NCBI RefSeq assembly: GCF_002813775.1
Contig: NZ_CP020370.1
Span: forward strand, 4,675,501-4,739,500
Source: Candidatus Thiodictyon syntrophicum
GTDB taxonomy: Bacteria; Pseudomonadota; Gammaproteobacteria; Chromatiales; Chromatiaceae
DNA: 64,000 bases
Direction of reading: 5' to 3'
The notes beneath the pieces were generated by a model that had not been told where the DNA came from, made no database searches, and saw only the letters and a list, made by a program, of their open reading frames with translations. Made by a program: the position numbers and the translations under genes. Positions 26,227-33,877 of this stretch are shown here, piece after piece (the first letter of the stretch is position 1; every line of letters starts with the position of its first letter).

Positions 26227-26305
26227 CTGGGCTGCGGCGGCGCCGCAACGGCCACCGGCTGAAGCCTCGACCGCCGGTTGACCGGCGACTGACTGCCGTG
26301 CCCGT

Positions 26306-26773
26306 TTACCACTCCTTGAACGGCCGCCGCGCCAGGTTGGCGTTGGAGTAGCGGGGGTCGCCGGTGACCTCAAGCCCAGCCCAGTCGGGCAGGTCGAAGG
26401 GCTCGTGCTCGCGGGTCAGTTCGATCTCGGCCAGGACCAGGCCAGCGTTGTCGCCGGTGAAGACGTCGAGATCCCAATGGTGCTGGCCGCCGGGTATCCG
26501 GTAACGGACCTTCTCGACCACCGGCAGGATGGCGAGTTCGCGCAGCAGGGCCTCGCCGTCCGCGGGTGGGATCTGGTACTCGAACTCGGAGCGCGCCAGG
26601 CCCAGGGGCGGGCCCTTGAGGGTCAGGTAGGCGCTGTCTTCGGTCAGGCGCACGCGCACCGTCAGGGTCCCGGTGGTCGCCAGATAGCCCTGGCGGATGC
26701 GCGTCTCGCCCTGCGCGAGGGCGCGCCAGGTGTCGTTCCTGACGAGAAATTTACGCTCGATCTCAATCCCCAT
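26306..26773 (-). CDS. CYTH-domain protein (triphosphate-tunnel metalloenzyme)
   Basis: A 155-residue single CYTH domain. The signature E-x-E-x-K is E4-I-E6-R-K8 at the very start (MGIEIERKFLV). Other tunnel residues are in IRQGYL, TVRVRL, YLTLKGP and HHWDLDVF. Single-domain members are usually inorganic triphosphatases; a few are class IV adenylate cyclases, so the activity is left open. It lies 25 bases after rlmD on the same strand (rlmD upstream), so the two are probably cotranscribed. Confidence 0.88.
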   Translation of the reverse strand: MGIEIERKFLVRNDTWRALAQGETRIRQGYLATTGTLTVRVRLTEDSAYLTLKGPPLGLARSEFEYQIPPADGEALLRELAILPVVEKVRYRIPGGQHHWDLDVFTGDNAGLVLAEIELTREHEPFDLPDWAGLEVTGDPRYSNANLARRPFKEW

Positions 26774-26798
26774 GATGCAAGACTCCCGTGGTGCGGGT

Positions 26799-28121
26799 TC
26801 AAGGGCGTTCGAACAGGGCCATGGACTCGACGTGCGCGGTGTGCGGAAACATGTCCATCACCCCGGCACTGACCAGCCGGTAACCCAGGGCGTTGACCAG
26901 GCGGTCAGCGTCCCGGGCGAGCGTGCTGGGATAACAGGAAACGTAGCAGATCCGCTGCACCCCCAGGCGCGGCAGCCAGTCCAGGACCGCCAATGCGCCA
27001 CTGCGCGGCGGGTCCAGCAGGACCTTGTGATACTGACCCCGCAGCCAGGGGGCATCGGTGAGGTCGGCATAGAGGTCGGCCGTCTCGAAGCGGACATTGG
27101 TGATGCCGTTGCGTTGCGCGTTGGCGGCGGCGCGGGCGATGAGGCCCGCGTCGGCCTCGATCCCCAGCACCGCGGCGGCGCGGCGCGCCAGCGGCAGGCT
27201 GAAGTTGCCGAGGCCGCAGAACAGATCCAGCACCGACTCGTCCGGCTGGGGGTCCAGCAGGTCCAGGGCCTGGTCCAACATCAGACGGTTCAGTTCCAGG
27301 TTTACCTGGGTGAAGTCGGTCGGCTCGAACGCCATGCGCAGGCCATAGCGGGGCAGGTCATAGTGTAGTTCAACGCCCTGCCCCGGCAAGGGTCGGATGC
27401 TGTCCACCCCGCCCTCCTGGAGATAGATATGGTAGCCCCAGTCCTCCCCGAGGCCCTGGAGGACGCCCAAGTCCGCCGCGCTCGGCGGCGCCATCACCCG
27501 GAAGATCAGCACGCAGGGCGCCTCCCCCACCGCCATCTCGATCTGCGGGACCTGGTCGCGGATGCTCAGGCGCCCGACGGCCTCCGCCAGCACCTGCAGG
27601 CGCTCGCCCACACTCGGGTGCAGCACCTCGCAGCGGGTCAGGTCGGCCAGATAGGGCGTGCCGCGCTCGCGGAAACCGACCAGGGTGCGGCCCTTCTTGA
27701 TGACGTGGCGCGCCCCCAGGCGCGCCTTGCGCCGGTAGCCCCAGTGACCGGCGACCAGCGGCGGGAGCCAGGCGGCGGGGCTGACCTTGCCGATGCGGGT
27801 GAAGACGTCCGCGAGGGTCTCCTGCTTGATGCGGATCTGGGCCGCGGGGTCGACATGCTGGAGGTTGCACCCGCCGCAGACGCCGAAGTGCGGGCAGCGC
27901 GGCGCCACCCGGTCGGGCGAGGCGCGCAGCACCGCGACCGCCGCCCCCTCGTCGAAGCGGCGCTGGACCCGGGTGTAGCGCATCCGCACCCGCTCCCCAG
28001 GCAGGGCATAGTCGACGAAGATCGCCTTGCCGTCGAAATGGGCCAGGCCGCGGCCCTCATGGGTCAGGCCCTCGATCTCGAGCTCGATCTCCGGCGGAAG
28101 CGGTTTGCGCTTTTTTGACAA
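26799..28121 (-). CDS. rlmD: 23S rRNA (uracil1939-C5)-methyltransferase RlmD
   Basis: A 440-residue enzyme. It has an N-terminal TRAM RNA-binding domain (about 10-68), a [4Fe-4S] cluster formed by C76, C82, C85 and C164, a SAM-binding region (SVLDLFCGLGNFSLPLA, about 298-314) and the catalytic cysteine C397 in YVSCYPSTLARD. DPPRSG (371-376) is the RumA motif. Length matches the family. It sits between cysM and the CYTH gene, all on the minus strand; the rlmD-cysM neighbourhood is common in gammaproteobacteria. A GCGTTCATTTGC word lies in the 49-base gap to cysM. Confidence 0.96.
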   Translation of the reverse strand: MSKKRKPLPPEIELEIEGLTHEGRGLAHFDGKAIFVDYALPGERVRMRYTRVQRRFDEGAAVAVLRASPDRVAPRCPHFGVCGGCNLQHVDPAAQIRIKQETLADVFTRIGKVSPAAWLPPLVAGHWGYRRKARLGARHVIKKGRTLVGFRERGTPYLADLTRCEVLHPSVGERLQVLAEAVGRLSIRDQVPQIEMAVGEAPCVLIFRVMAPPSAADLGVLQGLGEDWGYHIYLQEGGVDSIRPLPGQGVELHYDLPRYGLRMAFEPTDFTQVNLELNRLMLDQALDLLDPQPDESVLDLFCGLGNFSLPLARRAAAVLGIEADAGLIARAAANAQRNGITNVRFETADLYADLTDAPWLRGQYHKVLLDPPRSGALAVLDWLPRLGVQRICYVSCYPSTLARDADRLVNALGYRLVSAGVMDMFPHTAHVESMALFERP

Positions 28122-28170
28122 GTGGCTGTTCCTATGCGTTCATTTGCGGACAAAAATCTTCACCGCCCGC

Positions 28171-29073
28171 TCAATCCGGAAAGACCCCGGTCGAGAGATA
28201 GCGGTCGCCGCGGTCGCAGGCGATGGCGACGATGACCGCGGCGCTGACCTCGGCCGACAGCAGGAGCGCCGCCGCCACGGCCCCGCCGGAGGAGACGCCG
28301 GCGAAGATGCCCTCGCGCGCCGCCAGGTCCCGGGTGGTCTGCTCGGCCAGGGGCTGCGCGATGTCGATGATCCGATCCACCCCGGCGGGGTCATAGATCC
28401 GCGGCAGATAGGCGGCCGGCCAGCGGCGGATACCGGGGATATTCGCGCCGTCCGCGGGCTGCACGCCGACGATCTGCACCGCGGGGTTCTGCTCCTTGAG
28501 ATAGCGCCCGGTCCCCATGATGGTCCCCGTGGTGCCCATGGCACTCACGAAATGGGTGACGCGTCCGGCCGTGTCGTGCCAGATCTCGGGGCCGGTCGCG
28601 GCATAGTGGGCGGCCGGATTGTCCGGGTTGGAGAACTGATCGAGCCGCACCCCCTCCCCGCGCGCCTGCATGGCATTGGCCAGATCGATGGCCGCCTCCA
28701 TACTGCCCGCGCGCGGCGTCAACACGATGGTCGCGCCGAAGGCACGCATGACCGCCCGGCGCTCCACGCTCATGTGCTCCGGCATGATCAGCACCATGCG
28801 GTAGCCCATGATGGCCGCGGCCATGGCGAGTGCGATCCCGGTGTTGCCGCTGGTGGCCTCGATCAGGGTATCGCCGGGCCTGATAGTGCCCCGCTCCTGG
28901 GCGCGGCGCAGCATGTTGAGCGCCGGGCGGTCCTTCACCGAGCCGGCCGGGTTGTTGCCTTCGAGCTTGACCAGGATCAGGTTGTCGGTGGGGCCGGGCA
29001 GGCGTTGCAGGCGCACCAGGGGGGTGGTCCCGACGCAATGCTCGATGGTGGAACCGATAGGACGCTTATTCAT
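28171..29073 (-). CDS. cysM: Cysteine synthase B (O-acetylserine sulfhydrylase)
   Basis: A 300-residue PLP enzyme that makes cysteine from O-acetylserine and sulfide, or S-sulfocysteine from thiosulfate. PLP lysine is K47 in NPAGSVKDRP, the substrate loop is TSGNTG (74-79), and the phosphate-binding loop is a G-T-T-G-T variant (MGTTGTIMG). The shorter form, R/P-rich loop and GVSSGGA near the C-terminus fit CysM rather than CysK. Use of thiosulfate would suit a sulfur-oxidising host; that is inference. Confidence 0.94.
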   Translation of the reverse strand: MNKRPIGSTIEHCVGTTPLVRLQRLPGPTDNLILVKLEGNNPAGSVKDRPALNMLRRAQERGTIRPGDTLIEATSGNTGIALAMAAAIMGYRMVLIMPEHMSVERRAVMRAFGATIVLTPRAGSMEAAIDLANAMQARGEGVRLDQFSNPDNPAAHYAATGPEIWHDTAGRVTHFVSAMGTTGTIMGTGRYLKEQNPAVQIVGVQPADGANIPGIRRWPAAYLPRIYDPAGVDRIIDIAQPLAEQTTRDLAAREGIFAGVSSGGAVAAALLLSAEVSAAVIVAIACDRGDRYLSTGVFPD

Positions 29074-29275
29074 AGGGTTACCGGTGGGATCAATGGCCGG
29101 ATGGGCGCGGCGGGCTGGGGCATGAAGGTGCGGGCGGACCGGCAGTGACTTCGGTCCCGCGATTGTGCACCAGCGCCGTCATGCAACCAAGCCGGAGCGC
29201 GGGTGGACGGCCCCGGGGCCAAGCTATAGAGTAGTCGGCAGAGTAGTCGGCGACCCACCCCGCAGGAGCCAGACC

Positions 29276-29632
29276 TTGGACCAAGCGCCCGTCACCCCCC
29301 TCTCCCAACTCCCCGCTCGCGACCGCGTGTCCGCCCTGGCCGTCGCCGGCGGTGATGCGGACCTGGCCGCCGAACTGTTCGCCGCCCTGCTGGCCGGACT
29401 GCCGGGTGAGCTGGCGGCCCTGCGCACCGAGGTCGCGGCGTCCGACTGGGAGGGACTCGCCGAACTCGCCCATCAGGTGCGCGGGGCCACCCGCTACTGC
29501 GGTGTCCCGGCCCTCGACGAGGCGGCCGAGTCCCTGGAGCGCGCCGCCCGCGCCGCCGACCCGCCGCGCGTCGCCGCGGCCTTCGCCAGCCTGGAGGCGG
29601 AGGCGCTGCGGGTGCAGCAGGCGGACGACTGA
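29276..29632 (+). CDS. Histidine-phosphotransfer (HPt) domain protein
   Basis: A 118-residue product starting at TTG (29276), chosen because AGGAG lies 7 bases upstream; the nearest ATG is far upstream in non-coding-looking sequence. The phosphorylatable histidine is H66 in ELAHQVRGATRYCGV, followed by LDEAAESLERAARA, the standard HPt four-helix pattern. HPt proteins relay phosphate between hybrid sensor kinases and response regulators; no partner is nearby. A 12-base tandem repeat (AGTAGTCGGC) lies just upstream. The protein could belong to a BarA/UvrY-like or a photosensory relay, but this cannot be decided here. Confidence 0.8.
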   Translation: MDQAPVTPLSQLPARDRVSALAVAGGDADLAAELFAALLAGLPGELAALRTEVAASDWEGLAELAHQVRGATRYCGVPALDEAAESLERAARAADPPRVAAAFASLEAEALRVQQADD

Positions 29633-29639
29633 CCTCAAT

Positions 29640-29868
29640 GCCGGACGGGGCATTCGCCCCGTCCGCAAGGTTTTCGACGCCCCGCGAAGGCCACGGGCGG
29701 CTGCCGGGCCCGAAACGTTCAGGACGGGGTTGCAAACCCCGTCCCGCTCGCAATCGTTGTCGTTGTCGTTGTCGTTGTCGAGATCGTAATCGAAGAAGCG
29801 ATGCAATTTGGCGTGCGAGAGAATCCCGGACGCTACGATAACCTCGATTACGACAACGACAACGACGC
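29640..29868. repeat. Repeat block with GTCGTT/AACGAC inverted repeat, copy 2
   Basis: Two small palindromes come first (GGACGGGGCATTCGCCCCGTCC at 29644, and GGACGGGGTTGCAAACCCCG at 29721). Then the arm AATCG plus four GTTGTC units ends in GTAATCG (29753-29793), and its complement CGATTACGACAACGACAACG starts at 29845. It has the same ends as copy 1 at 4456-4537. The 312-base gap before the NUDIX gene has no gene. Confidence 0.78.
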
Positions 29869-29944
29869 GACAAACCTTCCCTGATGGGCTTGTTTAACCT
29901 ATTGTTGAACCGTTCCTTATCCACCCTGCAAGGTACCTGCTTCG

Positions 29945-30586
29945 TTGACAAAAGGTTTTCCGAGAATCGCTCTGGCACCAGATCGACTCACCGGCGAGCG
30001 CATCCGCGAGCGCCTGAGCCCGGACGCCTGTCGCGGCACCCCGCGGGCGGAACTGCCCGGGGCGGGCGCGGACGCGGCGGCGGAGCAGGCCGCCGTCCTG
30101 TTGCCGCTCTATTGCCGGGACGGCGCCTGGCACCTTATCTTCATCCGCCGCGCCGTGCGCCTCGCGGACCGGCACAGCGGCGAGGTCGGTTTCCCGGGCG
30201 GCCGCCGCCAGCACGCGGACCGCGACAGCACCGCCACCGCCCTGCGCGAGGCGCACGAGGAGATCGGCCTGGCGCCGGAGCAGGTGCGGGTCCTGGGCGC
30301 ATTGCGGCCCTTGGCGACCGTCAGCCGGTTCCTGGTCACCCCGGTGGTGGGCGAATTCCCCTGGCCCCAGCCCTTGCGGCCCGACCCGCGGGAGGTCGCG
30401 CGCATCTTCAGCATCCCGCTCGCCTGGCTCGGGACCCCCGGCCACCATCGGGTGCGCGCCTACCCGGCCCCGGACCACCCCGAGGCCCGGGAGATCGCCT
30501 TTTTCGACCAGTACGACGGCGAACTGCTGTGGGGCGTCACCGCGCGCATCACACTCGATTTCCTGGGGTGTCTGATGGGGCCTTGA
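29945..30586 (+). CDS. NUDIX hydrolase, CoA pyrophosphatase type
   Basis: A 213-residue protein that probably cleaves CoA and its thioesters to phosphopantetheine and 3',5'-ADP. The Nudix box runs from G85 to G108, with REAHEEIG at 101-108. The preceding HSGEVGFPGGRR is the CoA-specific (UPF0035) signature. The start is a TTG with a weak AAGG upstream; no in-frame ATG precedes the domain. Only 87 bases separate it from the V-ATPase G gene, so it may lead that transcript. Confidence 0.85.
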   Translation: MTKGFPRIALAPDRLTGERIRERLSPDACRGTPRAELPGAGADAAAEQAAVLLPLYCRDGAWHLIFIRRAVRLADRHSGEVGFPGGRRQHADRDSTATALREAHEEIGLAPEQVRVLGALRPLATVSRFLVTPVVGEFPWPQPLRPDPREVARIFSIPLAWLGTPGHHRVRAYPAPDHPEAREIAFFDQYDGELLWGVTARITLDFLGCLMGP

Positions 30587-30673
30587 GCGCTGCCGATGAT
30601 GACCAGCCCGCGCAATCCGCCGGTGCTTGTCGTAAGGTATGCAGGGCATAAACGAACGCGCGAGGTATCCCCG

Positions 30674-30991
30674 ATGGAAGACACCCTGCAACGCCTGCTG
30701 GCCGCCGAGCTGCAGGCGGAGAAGATCGCGAGTCTGGCCGAAGAGGAGCAGGACCGCATCATCCAGACGGCGCTGGCGGACGCCAAGGCGGAGAACGAGC
30801 GCTTCACCGGGCGCCTCCCGGAGCTGCACCGCTCCTTCCTCGCCAAGGCGCAGGAGCGCGCCGAGCAGAACATCGCCGAGCTGCGCCGCCGCTACGACGA
30901 GCGCCATGTGCAGTTGCGCGACCAGGCCGAGCAGCGCGAGGAGCAGGCCCTGGAGGCCGCCTTCGCGATCCTGATCGACCCGCACCGCTGA
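30674..30991 (+). CDS. V/A-type ATPase peripheral-stalk subunit G (H-like)
   Basis: A 105-residue, wholly helical, highly charged protein (MEDTLQRLLAAELQAEKIAS, then EEEQDRIIQTALADAKAEN and FLAKAQERAEQNIAELRRRY). Heptads run through almost the whole chain, as in the G/H stalk subunit of V/A-ATPases. The assignment rests on this composition and on the overlap with the following C-subunit gene (TGATG). The ATG at 30674 has GAGG upstream; a start 26 codons earlier is possible but not protein-like. Its natural partner, subunit E, is encoded 26 kb away at 57042. Confidence 0.75.
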   Translation: MEDTLQRLLAAELQAEKIASLAEEEQDRIIQTALADAKAENERFTGRLPELHRSFLAKAQERAEQNIAELRRRYDERHVQLRDQAEQREEQALEAAFAILIDPHR

Positions 30992-32037
30992 TGAGTACCG
31001 CCGCCGACCAGGCCTATCTGAACACCCGCGTGTCGGTGATGGCGACGCGCCTCTTTGATCCGGACAGCATCGGGCAACTGTCCCAACTGCAGCTGCCGGA
31101 GTTGGCCAAACGCTTCGGACTGGCGGCGCTGCTCGACGAGCAGCAGAGCGCCCAAGTCCGCGGTCGCGCGATCGAACAGTCCCTGATCCAGGTCCTGCTC
31201 GCCGAGTTGCAGGTCCTGGTGCGGCCCATGAGCGCGCCCGCGCGCGCCATCGTGGTCGCCTGGGGACGCAAGTATGCCCTGTTCAATTTGAAGACCCTGA
31301 TTCGCGGCAAGCTCTACGACCTGGACCAGCAGACGATCCGCGACAGCCTGTTCGAGCTGCCGGCCATCGTCGCCCTGCCCGACGAGGAGATGCTGCGCGC
31401 CGAGAATGTCCTGGAACTGCTGCGCCAACTCGAGGCCGGACCCTTGCGCCTGATCGCCCGCCAGGCGCGCGAGGTCTACGAGCAGCGCCGCGACCCCTTC
31501 GCCCTGGAGGCCGCCATCGATCAGCGCTATTACACCCGGCTCGCGCGCGGCCTCCTGCAGTTCCACGACGCCGACCTGCACCCCCTGCAACAGTTGATCG
31601 GCGCCGACCTGGACCGGGTGGCCCTGCTGTGGCTGCTGCGCTTTCGCTTTTCCTACCAGCTCTCACCCTCCGAGACCTTCTACCAACTCGTGCCGTCCAT
31701 GCGCCTGCTGCACCGCGAGCGGCTCCTGGCACTGGTCAACATCGAGACCTTCGCCGGGGTGCTGGCGGCCCTGCCGCCGCCGCTCGACACCCTGGCGGCC
31801 GACTGCACCACGGTCATGGACGTGCAGCGGCGCATGAGCCGCTACCGGGCGCACGCGGCGCGGCGGCTCCTGCACCAGAGCCAGTCGGGGGTGGCGCGCG
31901 CCCTGGCCTACCTGATGCTGCGCGAGATGGACCTCTTTTTCCTGTTCGCCCTGGTCCAGGGACGGCTCCTGAACCTCTCCGCGGAGGTGGTGGACATCGC
32001 CCTGGAGGTCGCCGAACCGACCTGTAGCACGCGTTAG
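30991..32037 (+). CDS. V/A-type ATPase subunit C (AC39/VatC)
   Basis: A 348-residue helical protein of the V-ATPase C/AC39 family, the funnel that couples the central rotor to the membrane ring. Typical segments are AYLNTRVSVMATRLFD at the start, VVAWGRKYALFNLKTLIRGK (about 90-110) and YYTRLARGLLQF (near 175). LWLLRFRFSYQLSPSETFY near 210 matches the repeated AC39 helical unit. It overlaps the G gene by one base. Subunits I, K, F, E and A are in a second block at 53.6-59.5 kb; B and D are not found in the window. Confidence 0.85.
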   Translation: MSTAADQAYLNTRVSVMATRLFDPDSIGQLSQLQLPELAKRFGLAALLDEQQSAQVRGRAIEQSLIQVLLAELQVLVRPMSAPARAIVVAWGRKYALFNLKTLIRGKLYDLDQQTIRDSLFELPAIVALPDEEMLRAENVLELLRQLEAGPLRLIARQAREVYEQRRDPFALEAAIDQRYYTRLARGLLQFHDADLHPLQQLIGADLDRVALLWLLRFRFSYQLSPSETFYQLVPSMRLLHRERLLALVNIETFAGVLAALPPPLDTLAADCTTVMDVQRRMSRYRAHAARRLLHQSQSGVARALAYLMLREMDLFFLFALVQGRLLNLSAEVVDIALEVAEPTCSTR

Positions 32038-32140
32038 GTCTACTGTCCCCGCCATTCCCCCGGTGTCGTTCCCCCTGGCCGCTGCTATTCTTAGCAGCGA
32101 GTCAGACCGACCCAGCGCCCCCCGGCCCGGAGCCAGCACC

Positions 32141-32983
32141 ATGAACCCAGTGCCCCGTTTCGACCCCGCCGACCCCTATCCCGACAGCGACGGAGCCCCG
32201 ATGGCGGAGAATACGCTGCAATTCGACTGGATCGTCAAGATCAAGGAGAACCTGGAAATCCTCTTCGCCGACCGGCCGGATGTCTTCGTCGCCGGTGACC
32301 TCTTCTGGTATCCGGTCCAGGACCGGCGCCTCGCCAACCCCATGGCCCCGGACGCCATGGTGGTCTTCGGCCGACCCAAGGGACCGCGCGGGTCCTACAA
32401 ACAGTGGGAGGAGGACGGCATCGCCCCCCAAGTGGTCTTCGAGGTCCAGTCGCCGTCGAACGGGCCCAAGGAACTCAGGGACAAGCTGGAGTTCTACGAC
32501 ACCCACGGCGCCGCCGAGTATTACCTCTACGACCCCGAGCGAAACCGTCTGGAGGTCTGGCTGCGCCAGGACGGGCGGCTCGCCCCCGTGGCCTACGTCA
32601 ACGGCTGGACCAGCCCCCGGCTCGGCATCCGCTTTGCCCTGCGCGCCGAGACCCTGGAGATCTTCGACCCCGCCGGCCGGCCCTTCCTGAGCCCGGTCGA
32701 ACTGGCCCGCCGCGCCCGGCAGGCCGAGAAGCAGGCGCGAGAGGCCGAAGAGCAGGCGCGGGAGGCCGCTGCGCGCGCCGCGCAGGAACGCGCACTCGCC
32801 GCGCAGGAACACGCCCGCGCCGAGCAGGAACGCGCCCGCGCCGAGCAGGCGGATGCCCGTGCCGAGCAGGAACGCATCTGCGCCGAGCAGGAACGCGCCC
32901 TCGCCGGGCAGGAGCGCGCCCGCGCCGAGCGGCTTGCCGAGCGCCTGCGCGCCCTTGGCATCGACCCCGACGCCGTGGGCTGA
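32141..32983 (+). CDS. Uma2-family (DUF820) nuclease-fold protein with coiled-coil tail
   Basis: A 280-residue protein. Residues 1-185 form the Uma2 domain (restriction-endonuclease-like fold), with PDAMVVFG and the E-V-Q-S-P-S motif in QVVFEVQSPSNGP, followed by EYYLYDPERNRLEVW. Residues 195-270 are a long E/Q/A/R coiled coil built from repeats of the type AEQERAR. The start at 32141 has CGGAG 8 bases upstream. The family is abundant in cyanobacteria and purple bacteria, and its function is unproven. It follows the V-ATPase C gene by about 100 bases. Confidence 0.82.
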   Translation: MNPVPRFDPADPYPDSDGAPMAENTLQFDWIVKIKENLEILFADRPDVFVAGDLFWYPVQDRRLANPMAPDAMVVFGRPKGPRGSYKQWEEDGIAPQVVFEVQSPSNGPKELRDKLEFYDTHGAAEYYLYDPERNRLEVWLRQDGRLAPVAYVNGWTSPRLGIRFALRAETLEIFDPAGRPFLSPVELARRARQAEKQAREAEEQAREAAARAAQERALAAQEHARAEQERARAEQADARAEQERICAEQERALAGQERARAERLAERLRALGIDPDAVG

Positions 32984-33010
32984 CGGCCGCCTTGCCCGCG
33001 CCGGTACCCT

Positions 33011-33847
33011 CTAGAGCCTCGACCGGCGGGCGCGGCGTGCAATGGCAGGGGAGGCTGCACCCGCTGTGCCGCCTTCAGAGGGTCGGCGACCGCTGCAAGC
33101 GGCGCCGAGATAGCCGAACAGCCCGGCCGCGATCAGCCAGATGCCGGCGGGCGCGGGCACGCCGCGGACGTCGTCGATCAGCAGCGCGGATGAGTTGACG
33201 TAGTCGTTGAGGTCGAGCACGCCGACGGCGAGGCGGTGCAGACCGCTGCTGGTGAAGGGGTCCGAGACGAAGGTCTTGAACCCGGTCTCGCCGCCGAATG
33301 GGCTGCCGCTCGCGATCAGGGTGGCACTCAGGCTGTCGGCGAGCAGCCGCACGATGCCATCCACGGCGACGAAGGCGAAGTCCGCGGCGCTCGTGTCGTT
33401 GCTCAGGAAGTTCCAGTCGAAGGCGATGCGGCTGCCGGTGTCGGCGGTGAAGGTCTGGACCAGCCCGGAGCCCTCGGTGGGGGCCGCGGCCAAGAGGGCG
33501 TCCAGGGCGCCGATGGCAAGGCCCAGTTGTTCCTCCAGCCCGCCGGCCCCGCCGACCTCCACCGGGGCATTGCCGGAGGCGTTGTAGTTCGTGCCGCTCA
33601 GGTCGTCGTCGGCGTTGAGGGCGTTGGTCAGCAGGGCCTGGTTGGCGCCCGCGCTGGGGCCGGAGCCGAAGGCGGCGGTGGCGACGCTGGCATCGCCCGC
33701 CGCGGTCCAGCCGTTGAGCCCGGCCTCGAAGCCGCCATTGGCGATCGACGCGGCGCTGGCCGTGGTGCCCAGGGTGATCAGACCCAGCGTGATCAGGCCG
33801 AGCCCAATCAAACCAGATGCGCGCAGGGTGTTCGGGGTGTGGTTCAT
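33011..33847 (-). CDS. Exported protein with VPxPA-CTERM-type sorting signal
   Basis: A 278-residue protein. Signal peptide 1-33 (LGLITLGTTASA). The body begins ASIANGGFEAGLNGWTAAGD, a carbohydrate-binding-module-like 'NGGFE' start of secreted jelly-roll proteins. The C-terminus has VPAPAGIWLIAAGLFGYLGA followed by a Cys and R-R, which is the V-P-x-P-A/TM/basic signal processed by exosortase systems. Unusually, 22 further residues follow (to RRARRSRL), whereas such signals normally end within a few residues of the basic cluster. It is first in a run of four minus-strand secreted-protein genes (33-40 kb). Confidence 0.82.
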   Translation of the reverse strand: MNHTPNTLRASGLIGLGLITLGLITLGTTASAASIANGGFEAGLNGWTAAGDASVATAAFGSGPSAGANQALLTNALNADDDLSGTNYNASGNAPVEVGGAGGLEEQLGLAIGALDALLAAAPTEGSGLVQTFTADTGSRIAFDWNFLSNDTSAADFAFVAVDGIVRLLADSLSATLIASGSPFGGETGFKTFVSDPFTSSGLHRLAVGVLDLNDYVNSSALLIDDVRGVPAPAGIWLIAAGLFGYLGAACSGRRPSEGGTAGAASPAIARRARRSRL

Positions 33848-33877
33848 GTGGGCGGTTCCTTGGTCGGTGCGGCGAAT

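Noticed and set aside
29752-29868. A possible CRISPR or microsatellite coding tract
   Set aside because: The units are hexamers without spacers and form one inverted pair, so this is a repeat element rather than an array or a gene.
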